Below, piece by piece: positions 31,223-41,198 of a stretch of DNA of 64,000 nucleotides; position 1 is the stretch's first letter, and the number at the start of each line of letters is the position of its first letter. The notes beneath the pieces were generated by a model that worked only from the letters and a program-made list of their open reading frames with translations, made no database searches and had not been told where the DNA came from. Location: positions 1,922,001 to 1,986,000 of the forward strand of contig NZ_CP030047.1 of assembly GCF_015291625.1 (NCBI RefSeq). Direction: 5' to 3'. Origin of the DNA: Bradyrhizobium sp. CCBAU 53421 (lineage in GTDB: Bacteria > Pseudomonadota > Alphaproteobacteria > Rhizobiales > Xanthobacteraceae). A program made the translations under genes and the position numbers.

Positions 31223-32254
31223 GTGTCTGACATCAGCCTGAGCAATGGCGGCGGCCGCGGCGGCTCAGCCGATTGGCACGCCGCGGGACAATCCCAGGGA
31301 GTGTCCCACTCCTATCCGTTGCTGGTTCGCGATCATGGTCTGGCGACGGCGCTGAAGCTGTTGGTCGAGACCTTGCCCTACGCGCTGGCGCGCTGGGGCG
31401 TGCTGCTGGCCTTTGCCGCAGCGTGCGCCATTTGGGCCGTGGTCGCAGTCGGCGGCGCAGTGTGGCTCGGCACACATGTCGTCAGCGTGTTCGGCTATTG
31501 CTGGCTGCTTGGCATCCTGCTGCTCGGCGGATGGATCTGGGGCGCCATCCTGCGCTACACGCTGCATCTGATCGCCTGCGGTCATGTCGCCGTGCTGACC
31601 GAGTTGATCACGCGCGGCAGCATCGGCAACGGCACCGAGGGGCAGTTCGCCTACGGCCGCAGGATCGTGATGGACCGGTTCGGCGAGGTCGCGGTGCTGT
31701 TCGGACTTGGCGCGCTGATCCGCGCCGTGCTGCGCGCGTTTCACAATGCGCTCGATACGCTCGGCGAATGGCTGCACGCGCCCGGCATGAAGGCGATCGT
31801 CGGTCTGCTCAACACCATCCTGTCGGCCGCGACGCGCTATCTGGACAAGGTGGTGCTGTCCTACGACCTGGCGCGCGGCGGCGACGATCCGAGGCGCAAC
31901 ATCCAGGACGGGCTGGTGTATTACTGCCAGAACGCCAAGCCGATCCTGGCGACGTCGGTCTGGATGGTCATCGTCGAGCGCATCTTGAGCATCCTGCTTT
32001 GCCTGCTGCTGCTGGTTCCCGCCGGCGTGGTGACGGTCTGGTTGCCGGAGGCTGTCAGGGAGTATGGCGCCGTGGTCACTGTCTTCATCGCGGCCCTGCT
32101 GGCGGTGACGGTGCGCGCGGCATTCATCCAGCCGCTGTTTCTGATCTGCATGATGATCCGCTTTCACGCGCTGATCGAGAATCAGCCGATCAACTCGACC
32201 TGGGTCGGTTATCTCGACGGCCTCACAGACAAGTTCCGGCAGATCGGACGCTGA
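31223..32254 (+). CDS. Integral membrane protein of unknown function
   Basis: This is a 343-residue protein with a GTG start. The hydrophilic N-terminus (about 45 residues) is followed by roughly five to six hydrophobic segments ('WGVLLAFAAACAIWAVVAVGGAVWL', 'YCWLLGILLLGGWIWGAIL', 'ILSILLCLLLLVPAGVVTVWL', 'AVVTVFIAALLAVTVRAAF'). The amphipathic middle contains 'NTILSAATRYLDKVVLSYDLARG'. The arrangement faintly recalls choline-transporter-like (SLC44) proteins but no motif secures that. It is followed after 72 bases by an alpha/beta hydrolase gene on the same strand. Confidence 0.7.
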   Translation: MSDISLSNGGGRGGSADWHAAGQSQGVSHSYPLLVRDHGLATALKLLVETLPYALARWGVLLAFAAACAIWAVVAVGGAVWLGTHVVSVFGYCWLLGILLLGGWIWGAILRYTLHLIACGHVAVLTELITRGSIGNGTEGQFAYGRRIVMDRFGEVAVLFGLGALIRAVLRAFHNALDTLGEWLHAPGMKAIVGLLNTILSAATRYLDKVVLSYDLARGGDDPRRNIQDGLVYYCQNAKPILATSVWMVIVERILSILLCLLLLVPAGVVTVWLPEAVREYGAVVTVFIAALLAVTVRAAFIQPLFLICMMIRFHALIENQPINSTWVGYLDGLTDKFRQIGR

Positions 32255-32326
32255 GATCGGCAGATGACAGGCATGCATTGGGCCTTCGGTACCTGGTGCT
32301 GATCGCATTCGTAATGGAGATGTTAA

Positions 32327-33175
32327 GTGACCGATCTAACGCTCGACAATAATGGCGTCAGGCTTGCTGCATCCGTTGACGGCCCGGCGGACGGCGAACC
32401 GATCCTGTTTCTGCACGGCCTGTCGCTGAGCCGGGACACCTGGCAGGAAATCGGCGGCCGGCTGAGGGATCGATATCGGGTCTGGACTTTGGATTTCCGG
32501 GGACACGGGCACTCGGACCGGGCCCCGCGCTACGCGCTCGCCGACTATGTTTCGGACGCGGAGACGGTGCTGGCTGCAATCGGGCGTCCGGCGGTGATCG
32601 TCGGGCATTCGCTCGGCGGCTGCGTCGCCGGAGTGCTGGCGCAGCGCGGTGATGCCAGTGTGCGCGCCGCCTTCCTCGAGGATCCGCCTTGGTATCTTGG
32701 GCAGCCGGGCGAGTGGGAGAAATCGGCATTCCCAAAGCTGTTTTCGATCGCCAGCGCACGTCAGGCTGCGTGGCAGCAGGCGCGCGCGCCACTCGGCACC
32801 TACCTTGCATTCGTTGCGGACTCTCCGACGCCCATGGGTGGAATCGGCCGCGATCATTTCGGCTCCCGTCATCTGTTGAGCCATGCGTCTGCGCTCCAGC
32901 GGCAGGACGGCCGCTGCTGGGCGGACGGAAACGTTGCGACCTCGGTTCTTGCGGCGATTCCGACCGAGCGGGAATTCCTCTGTCCTGTCGGGATTATCCA
33001 GGCCGATCCCGGATGTGGGGCGGCCTTGCTGGAGGGCCACGAAGCGCGCTTCGCGCAGGCCAATCCGCGCGCCGACATCGTTCGCTATGAGGGCTGCGGC
33101 CATTCACCTCACCGCTCCATCGCGTTCGAGCAGCGCTTCGTGGCGGATCTGCAAGCCTTCTTGTCGCGCGTGTAG
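32327..33175 (+). CDS. Alpha/beta hydrolase
   Basis: This is a 282-residue alpha/beta hydrolase with oxyanion motif 'LFLHGLSLSRDTW', 'DFRGHGHSDRAP', nucleophile elbow GHSLGG (Ser near residue 94) and the closing His in 'YEGCGHSPHRS'. The start is a GTG preceded by GGAG. It could be an esterase, lactonase or C-C hydrolase; the substrate is not determined. It lies 56 bases before a methyltransferase gene, and the two may be cotranscribed. Confidence 0.85.
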   Translation: MTDLTLDNNGVRLAASVDGPADGEPILFLHGLSLSRDTWQEIGGRLRDRYRVWTLDFRGHGHSDRAPRYALADYVSDAETVLAAIGRPAVIVGHSLGGCVAGVLAQRGDASVRAAFLEDPPWYLGQPGEWEKSAFPKLFSIASARQAAWQQARAPLGTYLAFVADSPTPMGGIGRDHFGSRHLLSHASALQRQDGRCWADGNVATSVLAAIPTEREFLCPVGIIQADPGCGAALLEGHEARFAQANPRADIVRYEGCGHSPHRSIAFEQRFVADLQAFLSRV

Positions 33176-33231
33176 CCGGAGTGAGCACGCGCGCGGCCGC
33201 CTCCATTCGTCAACCAAAGACGGGTAGATCC

Positions 33232-34071
33232 ATGCAAGAGACGTCCGGCTACGATCCGAATTATGTGATGGGGCGTTCGACCGCGGAGACCGACCGGCTC
33301 AAGCGCCAGTCGCAGCTCTACGACGCCTCCACCTGGCAGCTCCTGAAGGAGGCCGGGCTCTCGCCGGGCATGAAGGTGCTCGACATCGGAAGCGGCGCCG
33401 GCAACGTGTCCTTCATAGCCGCGGGCCTGGTCGGCGAAAGCGGGGCGGTCGTCGGGGTCGACAGCAATCCCGCCATCGTCGAAGAAGCCGCGGCCACCGC
33501 GCGTTCGCTCGGGCTGGGCCAGGTTTCGTTCCGTGTCGGCGATATCAGCACGATCGAGCTGGAGCGGGATTTCGATGCGGTCGTCGGCCGGCTCGTGCTG
33601 ATCTATGTGAAGGATCCTGCGGCGCTGATCAGGCATTTGCTCGGGCATATCAAGCCCGATGGCATCGTGGCGTTCCAGGATCTCGACTGGGGCGAGGGGC
33701 CGATCGCCAATCCGCCGTCGCCCCTGCTGTCGCGGGCGTGGGGCACTGTCAAGGAGATGTTCAGACGGGCAGGCCTGAACAACCGCATGGGATTGTCGTT
33801 GCACGGCGCCTTCGTGGCGGCCGGGCTTCCCGCGCCGCGCATGAGCCTGTTTGCGCCGGCCGGAGGCGGGGCTGATTTCGACGGTTACGACTACATGGCG
33901 AGCGGCCTGCGCAGCAATCTGCCGCATATCGTCAAGCTAGGCGTCGCCACCGAGGCGGATCTGGCGCTGGATAGTTTTGCCGAGCGATTGCGTGCTGAAG
34001 TGGTTGCGGCGAACGGTGTGTTCGCGTTGCCGACCTTTGTCGGAGCCTGGTCGCGCAGGCAGCCGGGCTGA
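33232..34071 (+). CDS. SAM-dependent methyltransferase (class I)
   Basis: This is a 279-residue protein with the class I motif I 'VLDIGSGAGNVSF', motif II region 'GVDSNPAIVEEA' and 'VGDISTIELERDFDAVVGRLVLIYVKDP'. The short N-terminal segment 'YDPNYVMGRSTAETDRLKRQSQLYDAST' is typical of UbiE/SmtA-like enzymes in rhizobia and mycobacteria. The ATG at 33232 is preferred; a GTG at 33181 behind GGAG is possible. It ends 9 bases from a convergent TetR gene. Acceptor molecule unknown. Confidence 0.85.
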   Translation: MQETSGYDPNYVMGRSTAETDRLKRQSQLYDASTWQLLKEAGLSPGMKVLDIGSGAGNVSFIAAGLVGESGAVVGVDSNPAIVEEAAATARSLGLGQVSFRVGDISTIELERDFDAVVGRLVLIYVKDPAALIRHLLGHIKPDGIVAFQDLDWGEGPIANPPSPLLSRAWGTVKEMFRRAGLNNRMGLSLHGAFVAAGLPAPRMSLFAPAGGGADFDGYDYMASGLRSNLPHIVKLGVATEADLALDSFAERLRAEVVAANGVFALPTFVGAWSRRQPG

Positions 34072-34080
34072 ACCGCGACC

Positions 34081-34659
34081 TCAGGCATTGCCGATGACCG
34101 CATCGATGAACGTTGCGGCCAATTCCCTCAACTGCTTGCGGCTGTATCCGGCGCGCTCCATTACGGCCAGCCCACGTGTGTACGTCACGATGACGCGCGC
34201 CAGCCGGTTCGCATCGGCCGCGCTGCGCTTGCCCGGCGTCCGGCCGATGGCCTTGCCGATCAGGTGCTCGAGCCGCGTGAGTACATCCTGCACCCGTTGA
34301 CGCACATCCGTGCTTGAGATGGCCGCGTCGAGTGCGGTGCGCGTGGTCAGGCAGCCGCGCGGCGGCGAGCCGTCAGTCATGTTGACGATGATCATGTCGA
34401 AGAAGTGTTTGAGCCCCGCCGCAGTGTCGCCCTGGGACAGCGCGTTGCCGGCCGCCTCCAGGAATTGCCCGGCATATCGATCGAAGGCGCGCAGGAAGAT
34501 CGCTTCCTTGTCGCCATAGGCGTTGTAGAGGCTGCCGCGCTGCACGCGGGTCGCCTCCGCGAGGTCCAGCATGGTCGCGTCGTGCAGGCCCTTGCGCCAG
34601 AACACGTCGAGCGCGGTCGCGATCACCTCGTCCTCGTCAAACTGCCGCATGCCTACCAT
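34081..34659 (-). CDS. TetR/AcrR family regulator
   Basis: This is a 192-residue protein. The N-terminal helix-turn-helix reads 'ALDVFWRKGLHDATMLDLAEATRVQRGSLYNAYGDKEAIFLRAFDRYA', and the C-terminal domain ('CLTTRTALD') fits the TetR_C_16/YbiH-like group. The start ATG 34657-34659 follows GGAGCGGACCGA. The gene is divergent from a small monooxygenase-like gene with two operator-like palindromes between them, so the TetR protein probably represses both itself and that gene. Confidence 0.88.
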   Translation of the reverse strand: MVGMRQFDEDEVIATALDVFWRKGLHDATMLDLAEATRVQRGSLYNAYGDKEAIFLRAFDRYAGQFLEAAGNALSQGDTAAGLKHFFDMIIVNMTDGSPPRGCLTTRTALDAAISSTDVRQRVQDVLTRLEHLIGKAIGRTPGKRSAADANRLARVIVTYTRGLAVMERAGYSRKQLRELAATFIDAVIGNA

Positions 34660-34683
34660 TCGGTCCGCTCCGTCAAACCATCC

Positions 34684-34717
34684 TTGACAGTGTCGTCAAG
34701 ATTGACAATGATGTCAA
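34684..34717. promoter_or_regulatory. Tandem palindromic operator between TetR and YdhR-like genes
   Basis: Two 16-base sites, TTGACAGTGTCGTCAA (34684-34699) and TTGACAATGATGTCAA (34702-34717), share the TTGAC-N6-GTCAA form and are two bases apart. The second has perfect 6-base arms. They overlap possible -35 TTGACA boxes for the plus-strand gene, so binding would block transcription. Confidence 0.65.
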
Positions 34718-34739
34718 GAATGATGCCAAGGAGGTCCAG

Positions 34740-35057
34740 ATGATTACCGCCGTCACGACGTTCAGATTGCCGAAGCCGGTCACGCGCGAGGAAGCGCGCA
34801 GCATCTTCCTGAGCACCGCACCGATCTATCGCGACGTGCCGGGACTGTTTCGCAAGACCTATGTGCTGTCCGAGGACGGCATGGCGGCCGGCGGTATCTA
34901 CTTCTGGAACTCGAGGGGGGAGGCGGAAGCGCTGTACACCGATGCGTGGCGCGCCCGCGCCCGCGAGAAATACGGCGCCGATCCGACGATCACTTATTTC
35001 GAGAGCCCGGTGGTGGTCGACAATATCGCCGCGGAGATCAGCTCCGACGACGAATAG
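34740..35057 (+). CDS. Small YdhR-like putative monooxygenase (dimeric alpha/beta barrel)
   Basis: This is a 105-residue protein with start directly after an AAGGAGG site. Its pattern 'IYRDVPGLFRKTYVLSEDGMAAGGIYFWNSRGEAEALYTDAW' resembles YdhR/ABM-type ferredoxin-like barrels that act on quinone or polyketide-like compounds. It is controlled by the divergent TetR gene through the palindromes at 34684-34717. Cofactor and substrate are unknown. Confidence 0.75.
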   Translation: MITAVTTFRLPKPVTREEARSIFLSTAPIYRDVPGLFRKTYVLSEDGMAAGGIYFWNSRGEAEALYTDAWRARAREKYGADPTITYFESPVVVDNIAAEISSDDE

Positions 35058-35219
35058 GGCGTCGTCACATCAGATTCATGATGAGATTCATGATGACCCG
35101 GAACTTTCGACCGTTGCTCTGACGCGCATGGTCTGCATGTTGGGCGCATCCGCTTGTGCTCGGTGTGCCCGCAAGGCTACTCTCCCTGCAAGAAAGAAAA
35201 CTGCAAGGGAGCCGTCACG

Positions 35220-36269
35220 GTGAACCGATCCCCATCCTCGCACCCGGCGCCTGCGTCGGCCCTAGCACGCCGCAGGCTCGGCCGTACCGGGCTCGATGTC
35301 TCCATTCTCGGCTTCGGCACCGCGCCGCTCGGCGATCTCTTCGCGCGGCTCGACGACGCCACGGCGATCGCAGCGGCGGAAAGGGCGTTTGCGCTTGGCG
35401 TGAACCTGCTGGATTCCTCGCCGCTCTATGGGCATGGCCTCGCCGAGCATCGCTGCGGCACCGCGCTGCGTCGCGTCGCGCGCGACGAGATCGTCGTCTG
35501 CACCAAGGTCGGACGCTGGATGGACCCGTTCCATGGCCGCGGCGACGGCTCGAACTTTGTCGGCGGCCAGCCGCATCGCGCGGTGGTCGATTATTCCTAT
35601 GACGGCACCATGCGCTCGGTCGAGCAGTCGCTGCTGCGGCTCGGCACCGATCGTATCGACCTGCTGTTGATCCACGATGTCGACGTCTGGACCCACGGTG
35701 CCGATGCGATCGAAGCCAGGTTCCGCGAGGCGATGGAGGGCGCCTATGTCGCGCTCGACAAATTGCGCGCCGAGGGCGTGGTCAAGGGTATCGGGATCGG
35801 CGTCAACGAGGCCGAAATGTGCGTGCGCTTCGCCAAGGCCGGAACGTTCGACACCATGCTGCTCGCCGGCCGCTATTCGCTGCTGGAGCAGCCGGCGCTC
35901 GCCGAATTCCTGCCGCTCGCAGAGAAGCAGCGCATCGGCGTGATGCTCGGCGGCGTGTTCAACTCCGGCATCCTGGCGACCGGCGCGGTGGCCGGCGCCA
36001 AGTACAATTACAAGGACGCGCCGCCCGACGTGATGCAGAAGGTGGCGGCGATCGAGCGCGTCTGCCGCGCCCATGGCGTGGCGCTGCCGACCGCCGCGCT
36101 GCATTTCGCGCTGGGCCATCCGGCGGTCGCGAGCGTCGTGCTCGGCGCGCAGACGCCACAGGAGGTCGAGCGCAACGCCGCAGCATTGTCGTCGGCCGTC
36201 CCCGCCGCGCTGTGGCGCGATCTGAAAGCCAAGGGGCTGCTCGACCAGCACGCGCCGGTGCCGGCATGA
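35220..36269 (+). CDS. Aldo/keto reductase, aldose (L-fucose-type) 1-dehydrogenase
   Basis: This is a 349-residue AKR. The catalytic tetrad is recognisable as Asp and Tyr in 'LLDSSPLYGHG', Lys in 'VCTKVGR' and His in 'LLIHDVD'. 'LGRTGLDVSILGFGTAPLG' begins the barrel. The order and spacing resemble D-threo-aldose/L-fucose dehydrogenases, which oxidise sugars to lactones. The GTG at 35220 is used because AAGGGAG lies 10 bases upstream. The frame extends to 35154, where it would encode a Cys-rich segment ('MCSVCPQGYSPCKKENC') that looks unrelated. It overlaps the lactonase-like gene by 4 bases, which supports a lactone product. Confidence 0.85.
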   Translation: MNRSPSSHPAPASALARRRLGRTGLDVSILGFGTAPLGDLFARLDDATAIAAAERAFALGVNLLDSSPLYGHGLAEHRCGTALRRVARDEIVVCTKVGRWMDPFHGRGDGSNFVGGQPHRAVVDYSYDGTMRSVEQSLLRLGTDRIDLLLIHDVDVWTHGADAIEARFREAMEGAYVALDKLRAEGVVKGIGIGVNEAEMCVRFAKAGTFDTMLLAGRYSLLEQPALAEFLPLAEKQRIGVMLGGVFNSGILATGAVAGAKYNYKDAPPDVMQKVAAIERVCRAHGVALPTAALHFALGHPAVASVVLGAQTPQEVERNAAALSSAVPAALWRDLKAKGLLDQHAPVPA

Positions 36270-37120
36270 TGCGGATCGATGCCCATCACCATGTCTGGAC
36301 CTTGGCGCGTGCCGATTACGGTTGGCTTACGCCGGAGCGCGGACCGATCTATCGCGACTTCGGCCTGACCGATCTCGCGCCGCATCTCGCCGCCGCCGCC
36401 ATCGAAGGCACTATCCTGGTGCAGGCCGCGCCGACCGAGGCGGAGACGGCGTTCATGCTCGACGTCGCCAAAGGCGCGGAGCTGGTGCGCGGCGTGGTCG
36501 GTTGGATCGACTTCGATGCTGACGACGCCGCGACGCGGGTCGACGCGGTCGCCGACCGCGAGCTGCTGGTCGGTCTGCGGCCGATGGTGCAGGACATCGC
36601 CGACGATGACTGGCTGCTGCGGCCGGAACTGGCCGCGCCGCTCGAGGCCATGGCGCAGTACGGCCTCGTGTTCGATGCGCTGGTATTGCCGCGCCATTTG
36701 CCACGGTTCGTCCAGGTGGTCGATCGCCATCCGGACCTGCAATTCGTGCTCGACCATTTCGGCAAGCCGCAGCTCGCCACCGGCGACATCGCGGCCTGGA
36801 AGGATGACATCGCGAGTCTGGCCGCGCGCTCCAACGTCGTCTGCAAGCTGTCGGGCCTTGCGACGGAGGCAGCGCCGAACTGGCAGGTCGCCGATCTGCG
36901 CGAGGCGGTGGATCATGCGCTGGCATGTTTCGGCCCGCAGCGGATGCTGTGGGGCAGCGACTGGCCGGTCGTCAATCTCGCCGGCGGCTATGCGCACTGG
37001 TTCGCGGCGGCGGAGACCTTGCTGGCTGATTTGTCAAGTGACGAGCGGAGCGCAATTTTCGGCGGCAATGCGGCGCGCATCTATTTGTCAAGCCGCGGGC
37101 GGCCCGCATCCAGGAAATAG
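36266..37120 (+). CDS. Amidohydrolase family protein, L-fuconolactonase-like (COG3618)
   Basis: This is a 284-residue TIM-barrel metal hydrolase with 'RIDAHHHVW' (metal-binding HxH), 'FVLDHFGKP' and 'LWGSDWPVVNL' (metal-binding Asp). The start ATG overlaps the upstream dehydrogenase stop (ATGA). Enzymes of this group hydrolyse sugar lactones such as L-fucono-1,5-lactone. Coupling to an aldose dehydrogenase makes that role likely. Exact sugar unknown. Confidence 0.85.
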   Translation: MMRIDAHHHVWTLARADYGWLTPERGPIYRDFGLTDLAPHLAAAAIEGTILVQAAPTEAETAFMLDVAKGAELVRGVVGWIDFDADDAATRVDAVADRELLVGLRPMVQDIADDDWLLRPELAAPLEAMAQYGLVFDALVLPRHLPRFVQVVDRHPDLQFVLDHFGKPQLATGDIAAWKDDIASLAARSNVVCKLSGLATEAAPNWQVADLREAVDHALACFGPQRMLWGSDWPVVNLAGGYAHWFAAAETLLADLSSDERSAIFGGNAARIYLSSRGRPASRK

Positions 37121-37239
37121 CGCGCGCAAGACGCCAAATTTGATCCACAGCGCGCCTTGATGAATCATTCCGGGATGGTCCATAAGCGGCGTCCGCGCCA
37201 TCGGTGATTTGGCGGCGTAACGGGGTGAGAGAGACAGGC

Positions 37240-39576
37240 GTGGCAAAGATTCATCATCAGATTGCGCAGGAGCTTGGGGTCCGCGATGAGCAGGTCGAGG
37301 CGGCGGTGACGCTGCTCGACGGCGGCGCCACGGTGCCGTTCATTGCGCGATACCGCAAGGAGCTCACCGGCGCGCTCGATGACGCGCAGCTGCGCACGCT
37401 GGAAGAGCGGTTGACATATTTGCGCGAGCTCGAGGAGCGCCGCACCGCGGTGCTCAATTCGATCCGCGAGCAGGGCAAGCTCGATGCCGCGCTCGAAGCC
37501 CAGATCATGGCCGCCGACAGCAAGGGCCGTCTGGAAGACATTTATCTGCCGTACAAGCCGAAGCGCCGCACCAAGGCCGAGATCGCCAAGGAGGCCGGGC
37601 TCGAGCCGCTCGCCGATCTCCTGTTGACGCAGCCGCAGAACGATCCGAACGAGGCCGCGGCCTCCTTCGTCAATGCCGAGAAGCAGGTCGCCGACGTCGC
37701 CGCGGCGCTGGACGGGGCGCGCGCCATCCTGGTCGAGCGCTTCGCCGAGGATGCTGACCTGATCGGTGCGCTGCGCGAGGAGATGTGGTCGAACGGCATC
37801 ATGGCTTCGACCGTCCGCACCGGCAAGAAGACCGACGGCGAGAAGTTCAAAGACTATTTCGATTTTTCCGAGCCGCTGCCGAAGCTGCCGTCGCACCGCA
37901 TCCTGGCGCTGTTCCGGGGCGAGAAGGAGGAGGTCCTCGACCTCGCGATCAAGCCGGAAGCGCAGGAGCCTGTGGTCGGCGTGCCCAGCCTCTACGAGCT
38001 CAGGATCATGAACCGCTTTGCGATCTCGAGCCAGGGCCGCAAGGGCGACAAGTGGCTGACGGAGACGGTGCGCTGGGCCTGGCGCACCAAGATCCAGATC
38101 CATCTCAACATCGATTTGCGGATGCGGCTGTGGACCGCGGCGGAGACCGAGGCGGTGCGCGTGTTCGCCTCGAACCTGCGCGACCTGCTGCTGGCGGCGC
38201 CGGCCGGCCCGCGCGCGACCATGGGGCTCGATCCCGGCTATCGCACCGGCGTCAAGGTCGCGGTGATCGATGCCACCGGCAAGGTGGTGGCGCATACGGC
38301 AATCTTTCCGCACGAGCCGCAGCGGCGCTGGGACGAGGCGCTGGCCATTCTCGGCAAGCTCGCGATCGAGCATGGCGTCGAGCTGATCGCGATCGGCAAC
38401 GGCACCGCCTCGCGCGAGACCGACAAGCTCGCCACCGAGCTCGTGAAGCGGCTGCCCGAGCGCAAGATGACCAAGATCGTGGTCTCCGAGGCCGGCGCGT
38501 CGGTCTACTCGGCCTCCGCCTTCGCGTCGAGCGAATTGCCCGACCTCGACGTCACCATTCGCGGCGCGGTCTCGATCGCGCGGCGCCTGCAGGATCCGCT
38601 GGCGGAGCTCGTCAAGATAGAACCGAAGGCGATCGGCGTCGGCCAGTACCAGCACGATCTCGGCGAGGCCAAGCTGGCGCGCTCGCTCGATGCCGTGGTG
38701 GAAGACTGCGTGAACGCGGTCGGCGTCGATGCCAACACCGCCTCGGTGCCGCTGCTTTCGCGGGTGTCGGGCATCGGCGCGGGGCTGGCGCAGAGCATCG
38801 TGCAGCATCGCGACGCCAACGGCCCGTTCAAGTCGCGCAAGGCGCTCAAGGAAGTGCCGCGGCTCGGACCGAAGGCGTTCGAGCAATGCGCCGGCTTCCT
38901 GCGCATCAGCAATGGCGAGGACCCGCTCGATTCATCCGGCGTGCATCCGGAAGCCTATCCGGTGGTGCGCCGCATCCTCGAGGCGACCAAGAGCGACATC
39001 AAGGCGCTGATCGGCAACGCCGACGTGGTGCGCGGGCTGAAGCCGCAATCCTTCGTCGACGACACGTTCGGTCTGCCGACCGTCACCGACATTCTGCGCG
39101 AGCTGGAAAAGCCCGGCCGCGACCCGCGGCCGGCGTTCAAGGCGGCGGTATTCAAGGACGGCGTCGAGGAGGTCAAGGACCTCAAGCAGGGCATGATCCT
39201 CGAAGGCACCGTGACCAACGTCGCCGCCTTCGGCGCCTTCGTCGATATCGGCGTGCACCAGGATGGCCTGGTGCACATCTCGGCGATGTCGCGGAATTTC
39301 ATCAAGGACCCGCGCGAGGTGGTGAAGCCGGGCGACATCGTCAAGGTCAAGGTGCTGGATGTCGAGGTCGCACGCAAGCGCATCGCGCTGACCTTGCGGC
39401 TCGATGACGAGGTCGGGCCGAAGAAGGACAATGCGGGACCGTCTCGCGATTTCTCGCGCGGCTCGGCCAAGATGACGTCGTCGGCACCGCGGCGTCCGCA
39501 GGAGCAAGCCGGCGGCGCGCTCGCCGACGCGCTGCGCCGCGCCGCCGAGAAGAGCGGGCGCGGCAAGCCGACCTGA
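37240..39576 (+). CDS. tex: Transcription accessory protein Tex
   Basis: This 778-residue RNA-binding protein is conserved across bacteria. In order it has an N-terminal helical Tex_N region (about 1-190, '[20 protein letters not shown]'), a YqgF/RNase H-like domain ('[17 protein letters not shown]', about 328-460), tandem helix-hairpin-helix motifs ('[13 protein letters not shown]', '[17 protein letters not shown]', about 500-570) and an S1 domain ('[31 protein letters not shown]', about 650-720). The C-terminal tail is basic and disordered. The GTG at 37240 is taken as start. A GTG at 37204 would add 12 residues. Confidence 0.95.
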   Translation: MAKIHHQIAQELGVRDEQVEAAVTLLDGGATVPFIARYRKELTGALDDAQLRTLEERLTYLRELEERRTAVLNSIREQGKLDAALEAQIMAADSKGRLEDIYLPYKPKRRTKAEIAKEAGLEPLADLLLTQPQNDPNEAAASFVNAEKQVADVAAALDGARAILVERFAEDADLIGALREEMWSNGIMASTVRTGKKTDGEKFKDYFDFSEPLPKLPSHRILALFRGEKEEVLDLAIKPEAQEPVVGVPSLYELRIMNRFAISSQGRKGDKWLTETVRWAWRTKIQIHLNIDLRMRLWTAAETEAVRVFASNLRDLLLAAPAGPRATMGLDPGYRTGVKVAVIDATGKVVAHTAIFPHEPQRRWDEALAILGKLAIEHGVELIAIGNGTASRETDKLATELVKRLPERKMTKIVVSEAGASVYSASAFASSELPDLDVTIRGAVSIARRLQDPLAELVKIEPKAIGVGQYQHDLGEAKLARSLDAVVEDCVNAVGVDANTASVPLLSRVSGIGAGLAQSIVQHRDANGPFKSRKALKEVPRLGPKAFEQCAGFLRISNGEDPLDSSGVHPEAYPVVRRILEATKSDIKALIGNADVVRGLKPQSFVDDTFGLPTVTDILRELEKPGRDPRPAFKAAVFKDGVEEVKDLKQGMILEGTVTNVAAFGAFVDIGVHQDGLVHISAMSRNFIKDPREVVKPGDIVKVKVLDVEVARKRIALTLRLDDEVGPKKDNAGPSRDFSRGSAKMTSSAPRRPQEQAGGALADALRRAAEKSGRGKPT

Positions 39577-39600
39577 GTCCGCTGTGCAGGCGCAATCCCC

Positions 39601-39698
39601 GTCATGCTGAGGAGGCCGCGGAGCGGCCGTCTCGAAGCACGACGGCCCCACTGTGCCCGCGCATCCTTCGAGACGCGCTGCGCGCTCCTCAGGATGAC
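39601..39698. repeat. Extragenic palindrome between convergent tex and catalase genes
   Basis: The left end gtcatgctgaggag and right end ctcctcaggatgac are inverted copies, as are gtctcgaagcac and gcatccttcgagac. Two small GC stems lie inside (gccgcggagcggc and cgcgctgcgcg). This is the familiar dispersed extragenic palindrome of Bradyrhizobium genomes. Its place between two convergent genes suggests a bidirectional terminator or nucleoid site. Confidence 0.75.
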
Positions 39699-39743
39699 GG
39701 AGCGAAAGCGGTATTTGATTCGTCCCGGCTTGCGCTAAAGCTT

Positions 39744-41198
39744 TCAAGCCGCAAACCTCGCCAGCGCCTCCGCGACGCCCTTGCCGTAGGCCGGATCGGC
39801 CTTGCTGCAATTCGCAACATGCCGTTCCTGGATGTGCTTCGACGCCTGGCCGAGCTGACGGGCGGTGTTGTCGAACAGCGCCTGCTTTTGCGCGGCATTC
39901 ATCTTGCGGAACAGATCGCCCGGCTGCTGCCAGTGATCGTCATCGACGCGATGATCCCAATGCGCGGCCGCGCCCGAAATTTCGAGCGGCGGCTCGTTCA
40001 GCTGCGGCTGGTCGGTCCACTCGCCATGGCTGTTCGGCCAGTAGGTCAGCGTCGCGCCCAGATTGCCGTCGGTGCGCATCGCGCCGTCGCGATGATAGCT
40101 GTGGAACGGACATTTCGGCGCGTTGACCGGGATCTGGTGGTGGTTGACGCCGAGCCGGTAGCGCTGCGCGTCGCCGTACGAGAACAGGCGGGCCTGCAGC
40201 ATCTTGTCCGGCGAATAGCCGATGCCGGGCACGACATTCGCCGGCGCGAACGCCGCCTGCTCGACCTCGGCGAAGAAGTTCTCCGGATTGCCGTTGAGCT
40301 CGAAATACCCGACCTCGATCAAGGGATAATCCGCCTTCGGCCACACCTTGGTCAGGTCGAACGGATTGAACGGGAAGGCCTTGGCCTGCGCGTCCGTCAT
40401 CACCTGAATAAACAGCGTCCAACGCGGGAAATCGCCGCGCTCGATGCTGTTGAACAGATCGCGCTGGTGGCTTTCGCGGTCCTCGCCGACCAGTGCCTCG
40501 GCCTCCGCATCGGTCAGATTCTCGACGCCCTGCTGGGTGCGGAAGTGGAATTTCACCCAGACGCGCTCATTGTTCGCGTTGATCATGCTGTAGGTGTGGC
40601 TGCCGAAGCCATGCTGATGACGGAAACTCTTCGGAATGCCGCGCTCGCTCATCACGATGGTGACCTGGTGCAGCGCTTCCGGCAGCAGCGTCCAGAAGTC
40701 CCAGTTCATGTCGGGATCGCGCACACCCGTGCGCGGATGCCGCTTGATCGCGTGATTGAGGTCGATGAAGCGCAGGGGGTCGCGGAAGAAGAACACCGGC
40801 GTGTTGTTGCCGACCACGTCCCAATTGCCTTCATCGGTGTAGAATTTCAGCGCAAAGCCGCGGATGTCGCGCTCGGCGTCCGCCGCGCCGCGCTCGCCGG
40901 CGACTGTCGAAAACCGCGCGAACATCGGCGTCTGCTTGCCGATCGCCGAGAAGATGCTGGCCTTGGTGTAACGCGTGATGTCGTGGGTGACGGTGAAGGT
41001 GCCGTGGGCGCCGGCGCCCTTGGCGTGCATCCGCCGCTCCGGGATCACTTCGCGGTGAAAGTGCGCGAGCTTCTCGATCAGCCAGATGTCCTGCAGCAGC
41101 GCCGGTCCACGCGGTCCCGCGGTCATGATGTTCACGTTATCGGCAACGGGGGCGCCGGAGGCGTGGGTCAGGAACGGGCGTTTGGTCTCACTGCTCAT
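39744..41198 (-). CDS. katA: Monofunctional haem catalase, small-subunit type
   Basis: This is a 484-residue catalase (2 H2O2 to 2 H2O + O2). His58 ('[12 protein letters not shown]') and the Asn of '[14 protein letters not shown]' (Asn131) are the distal residues, and the proximal haem Tyr lies in '[12 protein letters not shown]'. Length fits the small-subunit (clade 3) group. The start ATG 41196-41198 follows AAGGAGC. The frame is open 41 codons upstream without similarity. No oxyR is adjacent. Confidence 0.95.
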   Translation of the reverse strand: MSSETKRPFLTHASGAPVADNVNIMTAGPRGPALLQDIWLIEKLAHFHREVIPERRMHAKGAGAHGTFTVTHDITRYTKASIFSAIGKQTPMFARFSTVAGERGAADAERDIRGFALKFYTDEGNWDVVGNNTPVFFFRDPLRFIDLNHAIKRHPRTGVRDPDMNWDFWTLLPEALHQVTIVMSERGIPKSFRHQHGFGSHTYSMINANNERVWVKFHFRTQQGVENLTDAEAEALVGEDRESHQRDLFNSIERGDFPRWTLFIQVMTDAQAKAFPFNPFDLTKVWPKADYPLIEVGYFELNGNPENFFAEVEQAAFAPANVVPGIGYSPDKMLQARLFSYGDAQRYRLGVNHHQIPVNAPKCPFHSYHRDGAMRTDGNLGATLTYWPNSHGEWTDQPQLNEPPLEISGAAAHWDHRVDDDHWQQPGDLFRKMNAAQKQALFDNTARQLGQASKHIQERHVANCSKADPAYGKGVAEALARFAA

